DNA of 64,000 bases from Dysgonomonas sp. 511 (GTDB lineage Bacteria; Bacteroidota; Bacteroidia; Bacteroidales; Dysgonomonadaceae), in contig NZ_QVMQ01000005.1 of assembly GCF_010501105.1 (NCBI RefSeq), positions 1 through 64,000 of the forward strand. The letters are read 5' to 3'. Under the pieces are notes generated by a model, which saw only the letters and a list, made by a program, of their open reading frames with translations, had not been told where the DNA came from and did no database searches. The position numbers and the translations under genes are program-made. Shown in pieces: positions 46,164 to 54,757 of the stretch. How positions within the stretch are numbered: position 1 is the first letter of the stretch; each line of letters starts with the position of its first letter.

Positions 46164-46505
46164 TTACTCTTCTTTGGGCAGGATAATAGTACAATACAAG
46201 GTAAGTATAGCCGAAACAAGCAGGATTACAGGCCAGAAATTTATATCCACAAACATCAGGTAGGCAGAAACAGCCATCAGCAACACTGCGAATATCTGTA
46301 TATTGAAAAGCCTCTTAGCCCGCAGGCTCTTTCCTCTGTAGGGCGAGGTGAAGACAACGGCTGTGAAGCCGGCCACACCTGCTATCATCATATATTTGGC
46401 TATTCCGGCTTCGAAATAATAAACGATAGCTGCCAATAAGATTACAATGGCGGATATCTGGAAGAATATATTTTTTGTCTTTTGGTTCTTTTGTCTCGAT
46501 GTCAT
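46164..46505 (-). CDS. Small membrane protein of unknown function
   Basis: This 113-residue protein has a basic N-terminus (MTSRQKNQKTKN) and four hydrophobic segments (about 14-32, 36-52, 67-84 and 88-106), so it is an inner-membrane protein. I do not recognise its family. Its start is 15 bp after the stop of the DivIC-like gene on the same strand, suggesting one transcript and possibly an envelope or division link. No catalytic motif is seen. Confidence 0.65.
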   Translation of the reverse strand: MTSRQKNQKTKNIFFQISAIVILLAAIVYYFEAGIAKYMMIAGVAGFTAVVFTSPYRGKSLRAKRLFNIQIFAVLLMAVSAYLMFVDINFWPVILLVSAILTLYCTIILPKEE

Positions 46506-46520
46506 CAGTGATATATGGTC

Positions 46521-46823
46521 TTATTCGATAATGAAAACATCTTCGTTTTCCTTTTTCATCAGGTAGTTTTCGCGGGCAAACCGCTCTATGTGGCCTGCAT
46601 CCGATTCTATTTGTTGCAGTTTATGCACATCTTCTGCTATCTTTTTCTTGTAAACGTCGATTTCGCTGTTAAGCTCCCTTATCTTAGAATCGTGCGTGAA
46701 ACGGTCGATAAGGCTGCCTTCGCTGATAAAAAAAGCATAGACGATGATAACAGCAAGCAGCAGCAATTGTATTGCCGTATATTTAGTCCGTATATATTTG
46801 AAGATGGAATTTAATATTTTCAT
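46521..46823 (-). CDS. Septum formation initiator, DivIC/FtsB-like
   Basis: This 100-residue bitopic protein has a short cytoplasmic N-terminus, one span (LLLLAVIIVYAFFISEG, about 20-36), then a coiled coil (IRELNSEIDVYKKKIAEDV) and the conserved end ERFARENYLMKKENEDVFII. This is the FtsB/DivIC pattern, a scaffold of the division septum that partners FtsL and FtsQ. It is divergent from xerD with 93 bp between, which contains promoter-like sequence. Confidence 0.88.
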   Translation of the reverse strand: MKILNSIFKYIRTKYTAIQLLLLAVIIVYAFFISEGSLIDRFTHDSKIRELNSEIDVYKKKIAEDVHKLQQIESDAGHIERFARENYLMKKENEDVFIIE

Positions 46824-46888
46824 AATTTTACCGGAACAGGATTTGTTTTTAGCGAGCGATAATTAACTTTACTCCAATTGCAAAGATA

Positions 46889-46896
46889 TATATTTG
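46889..46896 (+). promoter_or_regulatory. Candidate -7 element for xerD
   Basis: TATATTTG matches TAnnTTTG and lies 20 bp before the xerD start codon. The -33 region (around 46863) reads TTAACTTTAC, a poor match, so the promoter is only suggested. Confidence 0.35.
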
Positions 46897-46916
46897 TAAC
46901 CAGATTAGCTTAACCG

Positions 46917-47819
46917 ATGGAACTAAAAGATAGTATAAGAAATAAATATAAGAATTACCTGTTGCTGGAGCGTTCGTTGTCAGCCAATTCGATTGAGGCA
47001 TACATGACCGACCTCGATAAGTTATCGGGTTTCCTTTTCAGCGAGAGCATATCTGCCGAAAATGTGAAGCTTGATGATTTGCAGCAGTTTGTAGCCCAGC
47101 TTTACGATCTGGGTATCGGTGCCCGCTCGGTAGCCCGTATTATTTCAGGCATAAAGTCGTTTTATGGCTATCTGATGCTCGATGGTTATATACAGACTGA
47201 CCCTACAGAATTGCTCGAAACACCCAAGATAGGATTGAAATTGCCGGTTGTATTGTCGGTAGACGAGATTAATGAGCTGATGGATATAATAGACCAATCG
47301 ACAAAAGAGGGACAACGAAACAGGGCTATACTCGAAGTGCTTTATGGCTGCGGGCTGCGCATATCGGAACTGGTGAAGATCCGGTTTTCCGACCTGGCCT
47401 TCGACGAGGGCTTCATCAAGGTAGAGGGAAAGGGTAGTAAGCAACGGCTTGTACCTGTTTCGCCGGCTGCCATAAGGGAGATAAACAGTTACCTGTTTTA
47501 TCGCAGGGAAATGACACCGAAGAAAGGCTTTGAAGATATATTATTCCTTAGCAACAGGGCAACGCCTATCTCGCGCATCACCGTTTTCCACTACATAAAA
47601 GAATATGCGGAAAAAGCGGGAATAAAGAAAAATATCAGCCCACATACGTTCCGCCATTCGTTTGCCACACATTTGCTCGAAGGCGGGGCTAATATCAGGG
47701 CTATACAGATGATGCTGGGACACGAGACGATAACCACTACCGAGATATATACACACATGGACAGGGAATACTTGCGACAGGAAATAATAGAGCACCATCC
47801 CCGCAATAAGCCGCGATAA
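46917..47819 (+). CDS. xerD: XerD-type site-specific tyrosine recombinase
   Basis: This 300-residue recombinase should resolve chromosome dimers at dif. The N-terminal SAM-like domain (1-105) starts with LKDSIRNKYKNYLLLERSLS. The catalytic domain has all active residues: Arg148 (GCGLRISEL), Lys172 (GKGSKQR), His243 and Arg246 (HTFRHSFATHLL), His269 (LGHE) and Tyr278 (TEIYTH). Length and motifs match XerC/XerD rather than integrases of mobile elements. No attachment site or phage gene is nearby. Divergence from a division gene is in keeping with a housekeeping role. Confidence 0.93.
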   Translation: MELKDSIRNKYKNYLLLERSLSANSIEAYMTDLDKLSGFLFSESISAENVKLDDLQQFVAQLYDLGIGARSVARIISGIKSFYGYLMLDGYIQTDPTELLETPKIGLKLPVVLSVDEINELMDIIDQSTKEGQRNRAILEVLYGCGLRISELVKIRFSDLAFDEGFIKVEGKGSKQRLVPVSPAAIREINSYLFYRREMTPKKGFEDILFLSNRATPISRITVFHYIKEYAEKAGIKKNISPHTFRHSFATHLLEGGANIRAIQMMLGHETITTTEIYTHMDREYLRQEIIEHHPRNKPR

Positions 47820-47844
47820 TCGTTCGTTTATTTAAATATCATTG

Positions 47845-47852
47845 TATATTTG
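47845..47852 (+). promoter_or_regulatory. Candidate -7 element for the DUF3332 lipoprotein gene
   Basis: TATATTTG matches TAnnTTTG and lies about 27 bp before the start codon at 47879. A TTCG at 47823-47826 is at about the right distance for a weak -33 element. Confidence 0.4.
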
Positions 47853-47878
47853 TACAAATAACTATTAAAAGATCACTT

Positions 47879-48427
47879 ATGAAAAGAAAGTTTTACATGA
47901 AAACAGCGGCTTTAGTATTAGCTTCGAGCCTCTTATTTTCCTCTTGTATAGGTTCGTTCAGTCTGACAAGCAGGTTTGCCTCGTGGAACCAGACTATCGA
48001 TAGCAACCGTTTTGTAAATGCTATATTATTCGTAGTGTTTATCCCGGCCTATATGGTAACGCTGGTAGGCGACGCACTCTTGTTCAACACTATTGAGTTC
48101 TGGACAGGAAGCAATCCTGTAGAGGCTGGCGTAATAAAAGAAGTGCAAGGCGAAAATGGTGTATATCTCGTAGAAACCCTTGAAAACGGATACCGCATAG
48201 AGGATGAAAACGGAGTGGAGACTTTCCTCATCTACGACAAAGAATCGAATACATGGAGCAAGGTAGACGATGGCAAAGCGACAAAGCTGATAACAATAAA
48301 CAAGGACAAAAACGATGCTATAGTGTACTTGCCCGATGGAAGGGAGCAAAACGTAGAACTATCGAATGAAGGCCTGTTGGAAATAAGAAAAACTATGCAG
48401 GACATGAGTTATATGGCTGCGAGATAA
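47879..48427 (+). CDS. DUF3332-family lipoprotein
   Basis: This 182-residue protein has a lipoprotein signal (LLFSSC, Cys22) and the DUF3332 pattern: IGSFSLTSRFASWNQ directly after it, a hydrophobic segment FVNAILFVVFIPAYMVTLVGDALLF, then NTIEFWTGSNPV. The C-terminal half is a soluble beta-rich region. Its function is unknown; family members are small envelope proteins. Its own promoter element and a strong terminator make it a single-gene unit. Confidence 0.82.
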   Translation: MKRKFYMKTAALVLASSLLFSSCIGSFSLTSRFASWNQTIDSNRFVNAILFVVFIPAYMVTLVGDALLFNTIEFWTGSNPVEAGVIKEVQGENGVYLVETLENGYRIEDENGVETFLIYDKESNTWSKVDDGKATKLITINKDKNDAIVYLPDGREQNVELSNEGLLEIRKTMQDMSYMAAR

Positions 48428-48450
48428 TAATTGATTTTCTGAAAATAGCT

Positions 48451-48488
48451 ATAATAAAAAAACACCCTTCCGGGTGTTTTTTTATTAT
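48451..48488. terminator. Strong bidirectional intrinsic terminator
   Basis: A perfect 17-bp stem (48451-48467 and 48472-48488) with a TTCC loop has an ACACCC/GGGTGT core flanked by A-runs on one side and T-runs on the other. It therefore works on both strands. It separates the converging genes at 47879-48427 and 48500-49258. Confidence 0.92.
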
Positions 48489-48499
48489 ATATACACAAA

Positions 48500-49258
48500 T
48501 TATTTTGTATAATATTTTGCCGGAATTAATGCCAGTGATGCAATATAGCCTTGTTTTGGATATTCCAATATCAATAAAGGAAGAATCTTTGTTGGAGGAA
48601 TAAAGTTAAGAGGCAAGCTTGTTTGCTTTTCTAGCTTGAATGTCACACACCATGCATCGGCTCCACCGCTAAGGCTATCGCTCAGTTTGTGGCAGAAATA
48701 ACTCTGATGGTCGCGCAGGTCGTTTATAAACTTCTTGCAATCTTTTGGCACATCGTCGCTTTCCTTCATATCCGATATTTTTTCGGATGTTTCGGCAAGC
48801 CATTGCTCATCGTACATATGCTGCTCGTCCATAGCAAAAAGGAATACTATGCCCGTAGCTCCTTTTTCAGTGCTTGGCTTCCACAATCCACTATGAGCCT
48901 GCACCACACGTCCATATACAATAGGAGATTCGGGTACATACTTTTTATAACCGCCCAGATTATCAAGCGCGATCGTATCTTTTACAAATTCACTTTCCGG
49001 ATCGCGAGGCACAGCCTTGTAAGCATCCAACTTTGCATAATCAAGTGCATCCATAGCGCTTTGCAAAAGTGCCTCCTCGGCAGCTACACGCTCAGCGTAT
49101 TTACGCCTGTATTCGGTAACATCGATACCCTGTCTTTCCAGGTCGTCGATTGCATCAGGTGTAAGGCTGGCTTCCCAGTCTGCAATTGATTTATTCATCT
49201 GCCCTTGTCCGCCTGTAAGCTTGACCATCCATTTTCCAAGTGATTCTAGAAATCCCAT
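48500..49258 (-). CDS. Conserved-looking hypothetical protein, cytoplasmic
   Basis: This 252-residue protein has no signal peptide or membrane span. The N-terminal 100 residues are helical and charged (DAIDDLERQGIDVTEYRRKY, with an Ala-rich stretch that may be a coiled coil); the rest looks like a mixed alpha/beta domain with GATGIVFLFAMD and GGADAWCVTF. I do not recognise its family. It is a lone gene: the strong terminator lies beyond its 3' end and an R3 element upstream. The function is unassigned. Confidence 0.7.
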   Translation of the reverse strand: MGFLESLGKWMVKLTGGQGQMNKSIADWEASLTPDAIDDLERQGIDVTEYRRKYAERVAAEEALLQSAMDALDYAKLDAYKAVPRDPESEFVKDTIALDNLGGYKKYVPESPIVYGRVVQAHSGLWKPSTEKGATGIVFLFAMDEQHMYDEQWLAETSEKISDMKESDDVPKDCKKFINDLRDHQSYFCHKLSDSLSGGADAWCVTFKLEKQTSLPLNFIPPTKILPLLILEYPKQGYIASLALIPAKYYTK

Positions 49259-49387
49259 AAGTTTAGTGTTTATTGGTTTGTAATTTATGTACAGCCGAAT
49301 ATAATAAAAATAAGCTAATTTTTCAGAAACCAGAGTTTAAAATCAAGGGAAAGCATTTTTTGTGTAAAAAAATAAGAGCTTATACTG

Positions 49388-49528
49388 AGTAACTGTTTAA
49401 ATTTTATACGAATACTTTATTATTACTTTTTCTTCATTCATTTTCAGTCTGTTTTCGGCTAATTTCCCCCTTCGCTCAGCTCAAGTACAGTTCTAAAAAT
49501 TAGAATGAATAAAATTTAAACAGTTACT
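49388..49528. repeat. R3 small inverted-repeat element, copy 2
   Basis: A perfect 20-bp terminal inverted repeat (49388-49407 and 49509-49528, AGTAACTGTTTAAATTTTAT and its complement) brackets about 100 bp of non-coding sequence. The left end is clearly related to 36062-36202. It lies in the 409-bp gap between the hypothetical gene and the ECF sigma gene. No other feature is seen in that gap. Confidence 0.65.
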
Positions 49529-49667
49529 GATTGTTGGATGAGGTCTAAATGAAAACCAATTTGTGATATTTCCTCACAATTACATAGAATAAAAGATGAA
49601 CTTAAATTTTGCAATTGTTTTCAATTTCATTATCATTGTAAAAGCATTTTTATTTTCCGCAAAAGAT

Positions 49668-50216
49668 ATGCATCAATTCACTGAATTATTTCAGAATTAT
49701 TACCATAAGTTCGTACATTTTGCCAATTCTTATTTGGAAGATGAAGCTGCTGCCGAAGATATTGTCATGGATAGTTTCATGTATTATTGGGAAAACAAAG
49801 CTGCTGCCGGCTCTATTGACAATCCTCAGGCCTACCTTCTTTCCACCATCAAAAACAAATGCCTGAATGCCCTTCGCGCAAAGAAAGTACGTCTAAAGGC
49901 TAATGACAATATCCGCGATTATAATTATCGTTTGCTGGAAGCTTCAATTTTTACATTGGAAGCTTGTAATCCGACAGAACTGTTTTCCGAAGAAGTTGCT
50001 CAAATGGTAGACGAGGCTATAAATTCATTGCCACAACAAACAAAAAGAATCTTTGTAAAGAGCCGTTTTCAAGGAATGAGCTACAAAGAGATTGCCGAAG
50101 AAATGAATACTTCGGTGAAAAATGTTGAGAAACATATGACCAAAGCTTTAAAAATATTACGTGTTGCTTTAAAAGACTATATCCCGGCTATTTTATTCTT
50201 AATGTTCTTCAAGTAA
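49668..50216 (+). CDS. ECF-type RNA polymerase sigma factor
   Basis: I prefer the start at 49668 (182 residues, MHQFTELFQNYYHKF) because the sigma region 2 begins there; an upstream ATG at 49596 would add 24 hydrophobic residues not expected in a sigma factor. Region 2 includes YLEDEAAAEDIVMDSFMYYW. Region 4 is a helix-turn-helix (LPQQTKRIFVKSRFQGMSYKEIAEEMNTSVKNVEKHM). With the FecR-type anti-sigma gene 91 bp downstream and an STN-bearing SusC next, it forms a trans-envelope switch: glycan binding at SusC releases the sigma factor to transcribe the locus. Confidence 0.92.
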   Translation: MHQFTELFQNYYHKFVHFANSYLEDEAAAEDIVMDSFMYYWENKAAAGSIDNPQAYLLSTIKNKCLNALRAKKVRLKANDNIRDYNYRLLEASIFTLEACNPTELFSEEVAQMVDEAINSLPQQTKRIFVKSRFQGMSYKEIAEEMNTSVKNVEKHMTKALKILRVALKDYIPAILFLMFFK

Positions 50217-50307
50217 GGAGAAATATTTTCAAAATTTATTAAAAAAACGTTTAGTATCCCGTAGGGTTATTAAATGCAAAGGTGTCTTAAATATATACAG
50301 AAAACTT

Positions 50308-51240
50308 ATGGATAAGAAAATATTACACAATTTATTCAGCGGAAAGGCTTCAGAGAAAGAAAAAGAATACATCAGCGATTGGCTCGACGAAGCTGCCGAA
50401 CATCAGGACGAAATGGTTCGCGAAAGAAAATTCTATGATATGCTCTTATTCCTGAAAAAAGATAAAGTGAAACAATCCGACTATGACAATCCATTCTGGA
50501 AGAAACGATGGCTTGTAGAAGTCGTTAAGATTGCGGCAGTATTTCTTCTTATGGCAGGTATTAGTATATATTATGTTTCGAGGCAACAGGATAAATTAGG
50601 CGAATACGCCCAAACTGTCTCTGTTCCGGCAGGCCAGCGGGCAAATATAACATTGGCCGATGGAACTAAAGTTTGCCTTAACTCAAACTCGGAGTTGCTG
50701 TATTCTCCCTTTCTTGCAAGCGACGAAAGGCGGGTGTACCTAAAAGGAGAGGCTTTTTTCGATGTGACTCACGATGCCTCGAGCCGTTTTGTTGTAGAAA
50801 CAGCCGACTACAGCGTAGAAGTATTAGGCACCCAGTTCAATGTAGAAGCCTATCCCGATTACGAATTTATAACCTCCCTGCAAAGTGGTAAGGTAAGTAT
50901 AACAAACAATGAATCTCGAAAATCTATTATATTGCACCCAGGACAGCAAGCCGTTGGCGAAAATGGTAAGATGCAGATAAGGGATATTGCAAATCAAGAT
51001 CTTTTCAGATGGACAGAAGGACTTGTTTGCTTCGAGGATACTTCATTCGAATCGCTGATGAAACAGTTTGAAAAAAGCTATGGAGTTAAAATTATTATCC
51101 AGAATCCGACTCTAAACAATAAGTTTTCCGGCAAATTCCGCGTATCGGACGGAATAGAACATGCTTTCAAAATATTACAGAAAAACTCAAAATTTATTTA
51201 TCAAAGAAATGAAGACAAAAATATTATATACATCAGATAA
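50308..51240 (+). CDS. FecR-family anti-sigma factor
   Basis: This 310-residue single-span protein has a cytoplasmic N-terminal domain (1-70, ending WKKRWLVEV), a span (IAAVFLLMAGISIYYV, about 74-90) and a periplasmic FecR domain (SVPAGQRANITLADGTKVCLNSNSE, VYLKGEAFFDVTHD, FVVETADYSVEVLGTQFNVEAY). The C-terminal DUF4974-like region (FEDTSFESLMKQFEKSYGVK) closes it. It holds the ECF sigma factor until the STN domain of the SusC encoded at 51425 signals. No sign of truncation. Confidence 0.93.
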   Translation: MDKKILHNLFSGKASEKEKEYISDWLDEAAEHQDEMVRERKFYDMLLFLKKDKVKQSDYDNPFWKKRWLVEVVKIAAVFLLMAGISIYYVSRQQDKLGEYAQTVSVPAGQRANITLADGTKVCLNSNSELLYSPFLASDERRVYLKGEAFFDVTHDASSRFVVETADYSVEVLGTQFNVEAYPDYEFITSLQSGKVSITNNESRKSIILHPGQQAVGENGKMQIRDIANQDLFRWTEGLVCFEDTSFESLMKQFEKSYGVKIIIQNPTLNNKFSGKFRVSDGIEHAFKILQKNSKFIYQRNEDKNIIYIR

Positions 51241-51315
51241 CACATAATTATTAACCAAAATCTAATCCTATTATGACTTAAATCTAATCTTTCGCCTGCT
51301 ATTTATCCCCCAAAA

Positions 51316-51349
51316 TAGCCTGCAGATGTTCCTACACATCTACAGGCTA
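51316..51349 (+). promoter_or_regulatory. Strong hairpin in the leader of the STN-type susC gene
   Basis: TAGCCTGCAGATGT (51316-51329) and ACATCTACAGGCTA (51336-51349) form a 14-bp stem with one mismatch and a 6-nt loop, 76 bp before the susC start. No T-run follows, so it is not a simple terminator. It may process or stabilise the susC mRNA relative to the upstream regulator genes, or be a target of a regulator or small RNA. Confidence 0.5.
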
Positions 51350-51424
51350 GTGGATCAATCCGGCTCAACTTCATTAAGAAGTTGAAACCCAGAACAATCG
51401 AATTAATAATTAACAAACAAAAGT

Positions 51425-54400
51425 ATGAACAAAAAAGGTTTTCCACAACAAAAACACCTTTTTAAGTTTAAAAGGTACCTTATTATTTTGTGCATGGCAC
51501 TCTTTGGCATACATGCAACATCTGTTTACGCCCAAAATGGGCAGGTGACATTGACTATGCAGAATGCTAAATTAAAACAAGTATTAGATGCCGTTGAAAA
51601 ACAAACAGATTACCTCTTCGTGTACGACATGAAAGTGAATGCTAGCCAGCAAGTCTCAGTAAAAGCAGACAAAATGCCTGTGCAGGCCTTTCTCAACCAG
51701 TTGTTTGCAAATATCGGGATAACCTATACTATTGAGAATAAAACAATTTCACTTTCCGCTGTAACCCAGTCTGTAGACAAACCCAGGATTATCTCAGGAA
51801 GGGTGATTGATTCGGGCGGAGAACCTGTAATTGGCGCCAGCGTGGCAATAAAAGGAACAACTACAGGGAGCTTTACCGATGTAGACGGCAACTTCTCTAT
51901 CTCTGCGGCAAAAGGAAATACATTGGTTATCTCTTATTTGGGACATACAACCAAAGAGGTTGTTGTCGGAAATACAGTCGCGCTTCAGGATATAATCCTG
52001 AAAGAAGACAATGTGGCACTGGAAGAAGTAGTAGTTACCGCTCTGGGTATAAAAAGATCGCAGAAGGCTCTTAGCTATAATGTGCAGGAAGTGAGTTCTG
52101 AAAACGTAACCACAGTGAAAGACGCCAACTTCATTTCGTCATTGTCGGGAAAAGTTGCCGGAGTGAATATTCAAAGCACATCCAGCGGTGTTGGTGCTAT
52201 GAACCGTGTAACTATGCGTGGATCAAGGTCGATACTAAGAAATAACAATGTATTGTATGTTATTGATGGTATTCCTACATTCAACCAATCTACCGGAGGA
52301 GGCCTCAACGACCAATTCGGCAGTGAGTCAGGCTCGGAAAGTATTGCCGACATAAGCCCCGACGATATCGAAAGCCTGTCGGTACTCAATGGCCCTGCTG
52401 CTGCTGCCCTTTATGGTTCCAACGCAGCCAATGGTGCAATATTGATAACAACCAAGAAAGGAGCGGTAGGCAAACCGAAAGTGAGCTATTCCAATCAGAC
52501 AACATTTTCCAAACCATTTATACTTCCTAAGTTTCAGAATACGTATGGAAATAAATCTCAAAATTATGACAGTTGGGGAGCTAAAATGGAAAAACCTTCG
52601 TCATACGATCCGGCAGACTTCTTCAATACCGGTGTCACCACTCAGCATTCGCTTTCGTTGACCGTAGGTAACGAGAAAAATCAAACTTACGTATCGGTAG
52701 CAGCATTAACATCGGATGGCATTATCACCAAAAGTGGATATGACAGATATAATTTCTCGTTAAGGAATACAACAAACTTCCTTAATGATAAACTCTCGTT
52801 AGACTTCGGATTTAATTTTATTAAACAGGGAGACCGGAATATGATAGCTCAGGGAATGTATTTCAACCCGTTGACATCGGTGTACACTTTTCCTCGTGGC
52901 GAAGATTTCAATCCTATCAGGTCTTACGAATACTTCCACGAAGGGCGTAATATCATGTTCCAGTTTTGGCCTTACGGCGACCAGGGACTCGATATGCAAA
53001 ATCCTTACTGGATAGCAAACCGCAATGTGTTTACCCACGATAAGAAAAGATACATGGCCAATGTGGGACTAAAGTATCAGGTATTAGATTGGCTTAATCT
53101 TGCCGGACGTGTCCGCATAGATAACTCTTACACTGAACACGAACGTAAAATGTACGCGACCACTCCTGCGCTTCATGCCGGAGGGCCATCCACTGAGGAA
53201 TCGAAAGGTTTTTACAGCTATTACAAGACCAATGGTGAGCAGACTTATGCCGATATCATGGCCAATATAAACAAAAGCTTTAATGATTTCTCTCTAACGG
53301 CAACTATAGGGGGAAGCTTCGAGAACTTCAAACACGACAGATTAGGTTCCAGCGGAACGCTCAAGAGTGTACCTAATGGATTCTACATCAACAATATCCG
53401 TTTCTCGGAAGAGCCTACATCATCAAACGATTATTACAAAGAACAGACACAGTCTGTTTTTGCAAGTGCCGAGCTAGGATGGAAAAGTATGGCATACCTC
53501 ACTCTGACAGCCCGCAACGACTGGAACTCAGCTTTAGCAAATATGCCTGATAAATCTTTCTTCTATCCGTCGGTAGGTCTTTCAGGTATTATATCCGAAA
53601 TGGTTTCACTGCCTAAATTCATTTCATTCCTCAAAGTTCGCGGATCGTATGCCGATGTTGGTAATACAATCCCTCGCCAAATAACCTCCACCGACTATAT
53701 CTGGGATAACGGCACAAAAGGCTATAAAAAACCTAACTACATGAAGTTGGAGGAATTATTTCCTGAATCTACCCGCTCGTGGGAGGTCGGTATGGATGCC
53801 AGGTTCTTTAGGAATACATTAAAAATGGACTTGTCTCTATACAAATCAAACACTTACGATCAAACACTTCAGGTTCCTATTTCAACCACAACCGGATACT
53901 CCTCTAAATATATCCAGACAGGTAATGTGATGAATAAAGGATTGGAGTTCAGGCTGTCGTATAGCCCTAATTTTGGAAAATTCAAATGGGAGACTACGTT
54001 TACAGCAAGTATTAACAAAAACACGATTATCGACTTAGGCAAATACCAGGATGAAACCGGGAAAATTATTCTCCTCGAAGACATGGGGCAAGGTAGTACC
54101 GGCTCAACTGAAATAAGACTTACCAAAGGCGGCTCGCTTGGTGACATTTGGGCTACAAGGGATCTAATGTACGACAATAATGGAAATGTGTATGTAGATG
54201 TAGATGGAAATCTTTCTACTGTGGCAATAAAAGAAAAGGTAGGTTCTACCATGCCTAAATGGAAACTGGGATTCCACAACTCTTTTGGATGGAATGATAT
54301 AACAGCCAGCTTCCTCATTTCGGCACGTACCGGAGGACAGGTTATTTCTCCTACCCAAGCCATACTGGATAGTTATGGTGTATCTAAGGCTTCGGCTCAA

Positions 54401-54745
54401 CTGCGCGACCAGGGAGGCAAACAGATAAACAATGGCAAAATAGATGCAGAAGTTTGGTACAAAACAGTAGGTGGACTGCAAGGAGTATATAAATACTATG
54501 TCTACGATGCTGATAATATACGCTTGGCTGAAGTTTCGCTGGGTTACGCATTGCCAGCATCCTGGTTCAAAGGACTGATGAGAGCACATATTTCATTTGT
54601 CGGGCGCAATCTCTGGATGATTTATAATAAGGCTCCTTTCGATCCCGAAAATACTCCTTCTACCGATAATTATTATCAGGGTATAGACTTTTTCATGCAG
54701 CCGAGCCAACGTAATTTCGGATTTAGTGTAAAACTGGACTTCTAA
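51425..54745 (+). CDS. SusC/RagA-family TonB-dependent transporter with STN signalling domain
   Basis: This 1106-residue outer-membrane importer has a signal peptide (ending VYAQ near 37), an STN domain (about 40-110: VTLTMQNAKLKQVLDAVEKQ), a carboxypeptidase-regulatory-like domain (about 123-198), a TonB box-like EEVVVTALG (200-208), a plug (about 215-335) and the barrel, ending FGFSVKLDF. The STN domain contacts a FecR anti-sigma factor, and the gene sits right behind the sigma/anti-sigma pair. With SusD and GH18 it should import high-mannose N-glycans. It is unrelated in control mode to the SusC at 8855, which has no STN. Confidence 0.95.
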   Translation: MNKKGFPQQKHLFKFKRYLIILCMALFGIHATSVYAQNGQVTLTMQNAKLKQVLDAVEKQTDYLFVYDMKVNASQQVSVKADKMPVQAFLNQLFANIGITYTIENKTISLSAVTQSVDKPRIISGRVIDSGGEPVIGASVAIKGTTTGSFTDVDGNFSISAAKGNTLVISYLGHTTKEVVVGNTVALQDIILKEDNVALEEVVVTALGIKRSQKALSYNVQEVSSENVTTVKDANFISSLSGKVAGVNIQSTSSGVGAMNRVTMRGSRSILRNNNVLYVIDGIPTFNQSTGGGLNDQFGSESGSESIADISPDDIESLSVLNGPAAAALYGSNAANGAILITTKKGAVGKPKVSYSNQTTFSKPFILPKFQNTYGNKSQNYDSWGAKMEKPSSYDPADFFNTGVTTQHSLSLTVGNEKNQTYVSVAALTSDGIITKSGYDRYNFSLRNTTNFLNDKLSLDFGFNFIKQGDRNMIAQGMYFNPLTSVYTFPRGEDFNPIRSYEYFHEGRNIMFQFWPYGDQGLDMQNPYWIANRNVFTHDKKRYMANVGLKYQVLDWLNLAGRVRIDNSYTEHERKMYATTPALHAGGPSTEESKGFYSYYKTNGEQTYADIMANINKSFNDFSLTATIGGSFENFKHDRLGSSGTLKSVPNGFYINNIRFSEEPTSSNDYYKEQTQSVFASAELGWKSMAYLTLTARNDWNSALANMPDKSFFYPSVGLSGIISEMVSLPKFISFLKVRGSYADVGNTIPRQITSTDYIWDNGTKGYKKPNYMKLEELFPESTRSWEVGMDARFFRNTLKMDLSLYKSNTYDQTLQVPISTTTGYSSKYIQTGNVMNKGLEFRLSYSPNFGKFKWETTFTASINKNTIIDLGKYQDETGKIILLEDMGQGSTGSTEIRLTKGGSLGDIWATRDLMYDNNGNVYVDVDGNLSTVAIKEKVGSTMPKWKLGFHNSFGWNDITASFLISARTGGQVISPTQAILDSYGVSKASAQLRDQGGKQINNGKIDAEVWYKTVGGLQGVYKYYVYDADNIRLAEVSLGYALPASWFKGLMRAHISFVGRNLWMIYNKAPFDPENTPSTDNYYQGIDFFMQPSQRNFGFSVKLDF

Positions 54746-54757
54746 CAACCAATAAAT

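Noticed and set aside
46917..47819. Integrase marking a genomic island
   Set aside because: Length, motifs and neighbours fit housekeeping XerD; no attachment duplication or phage/plasmid genes nearby.
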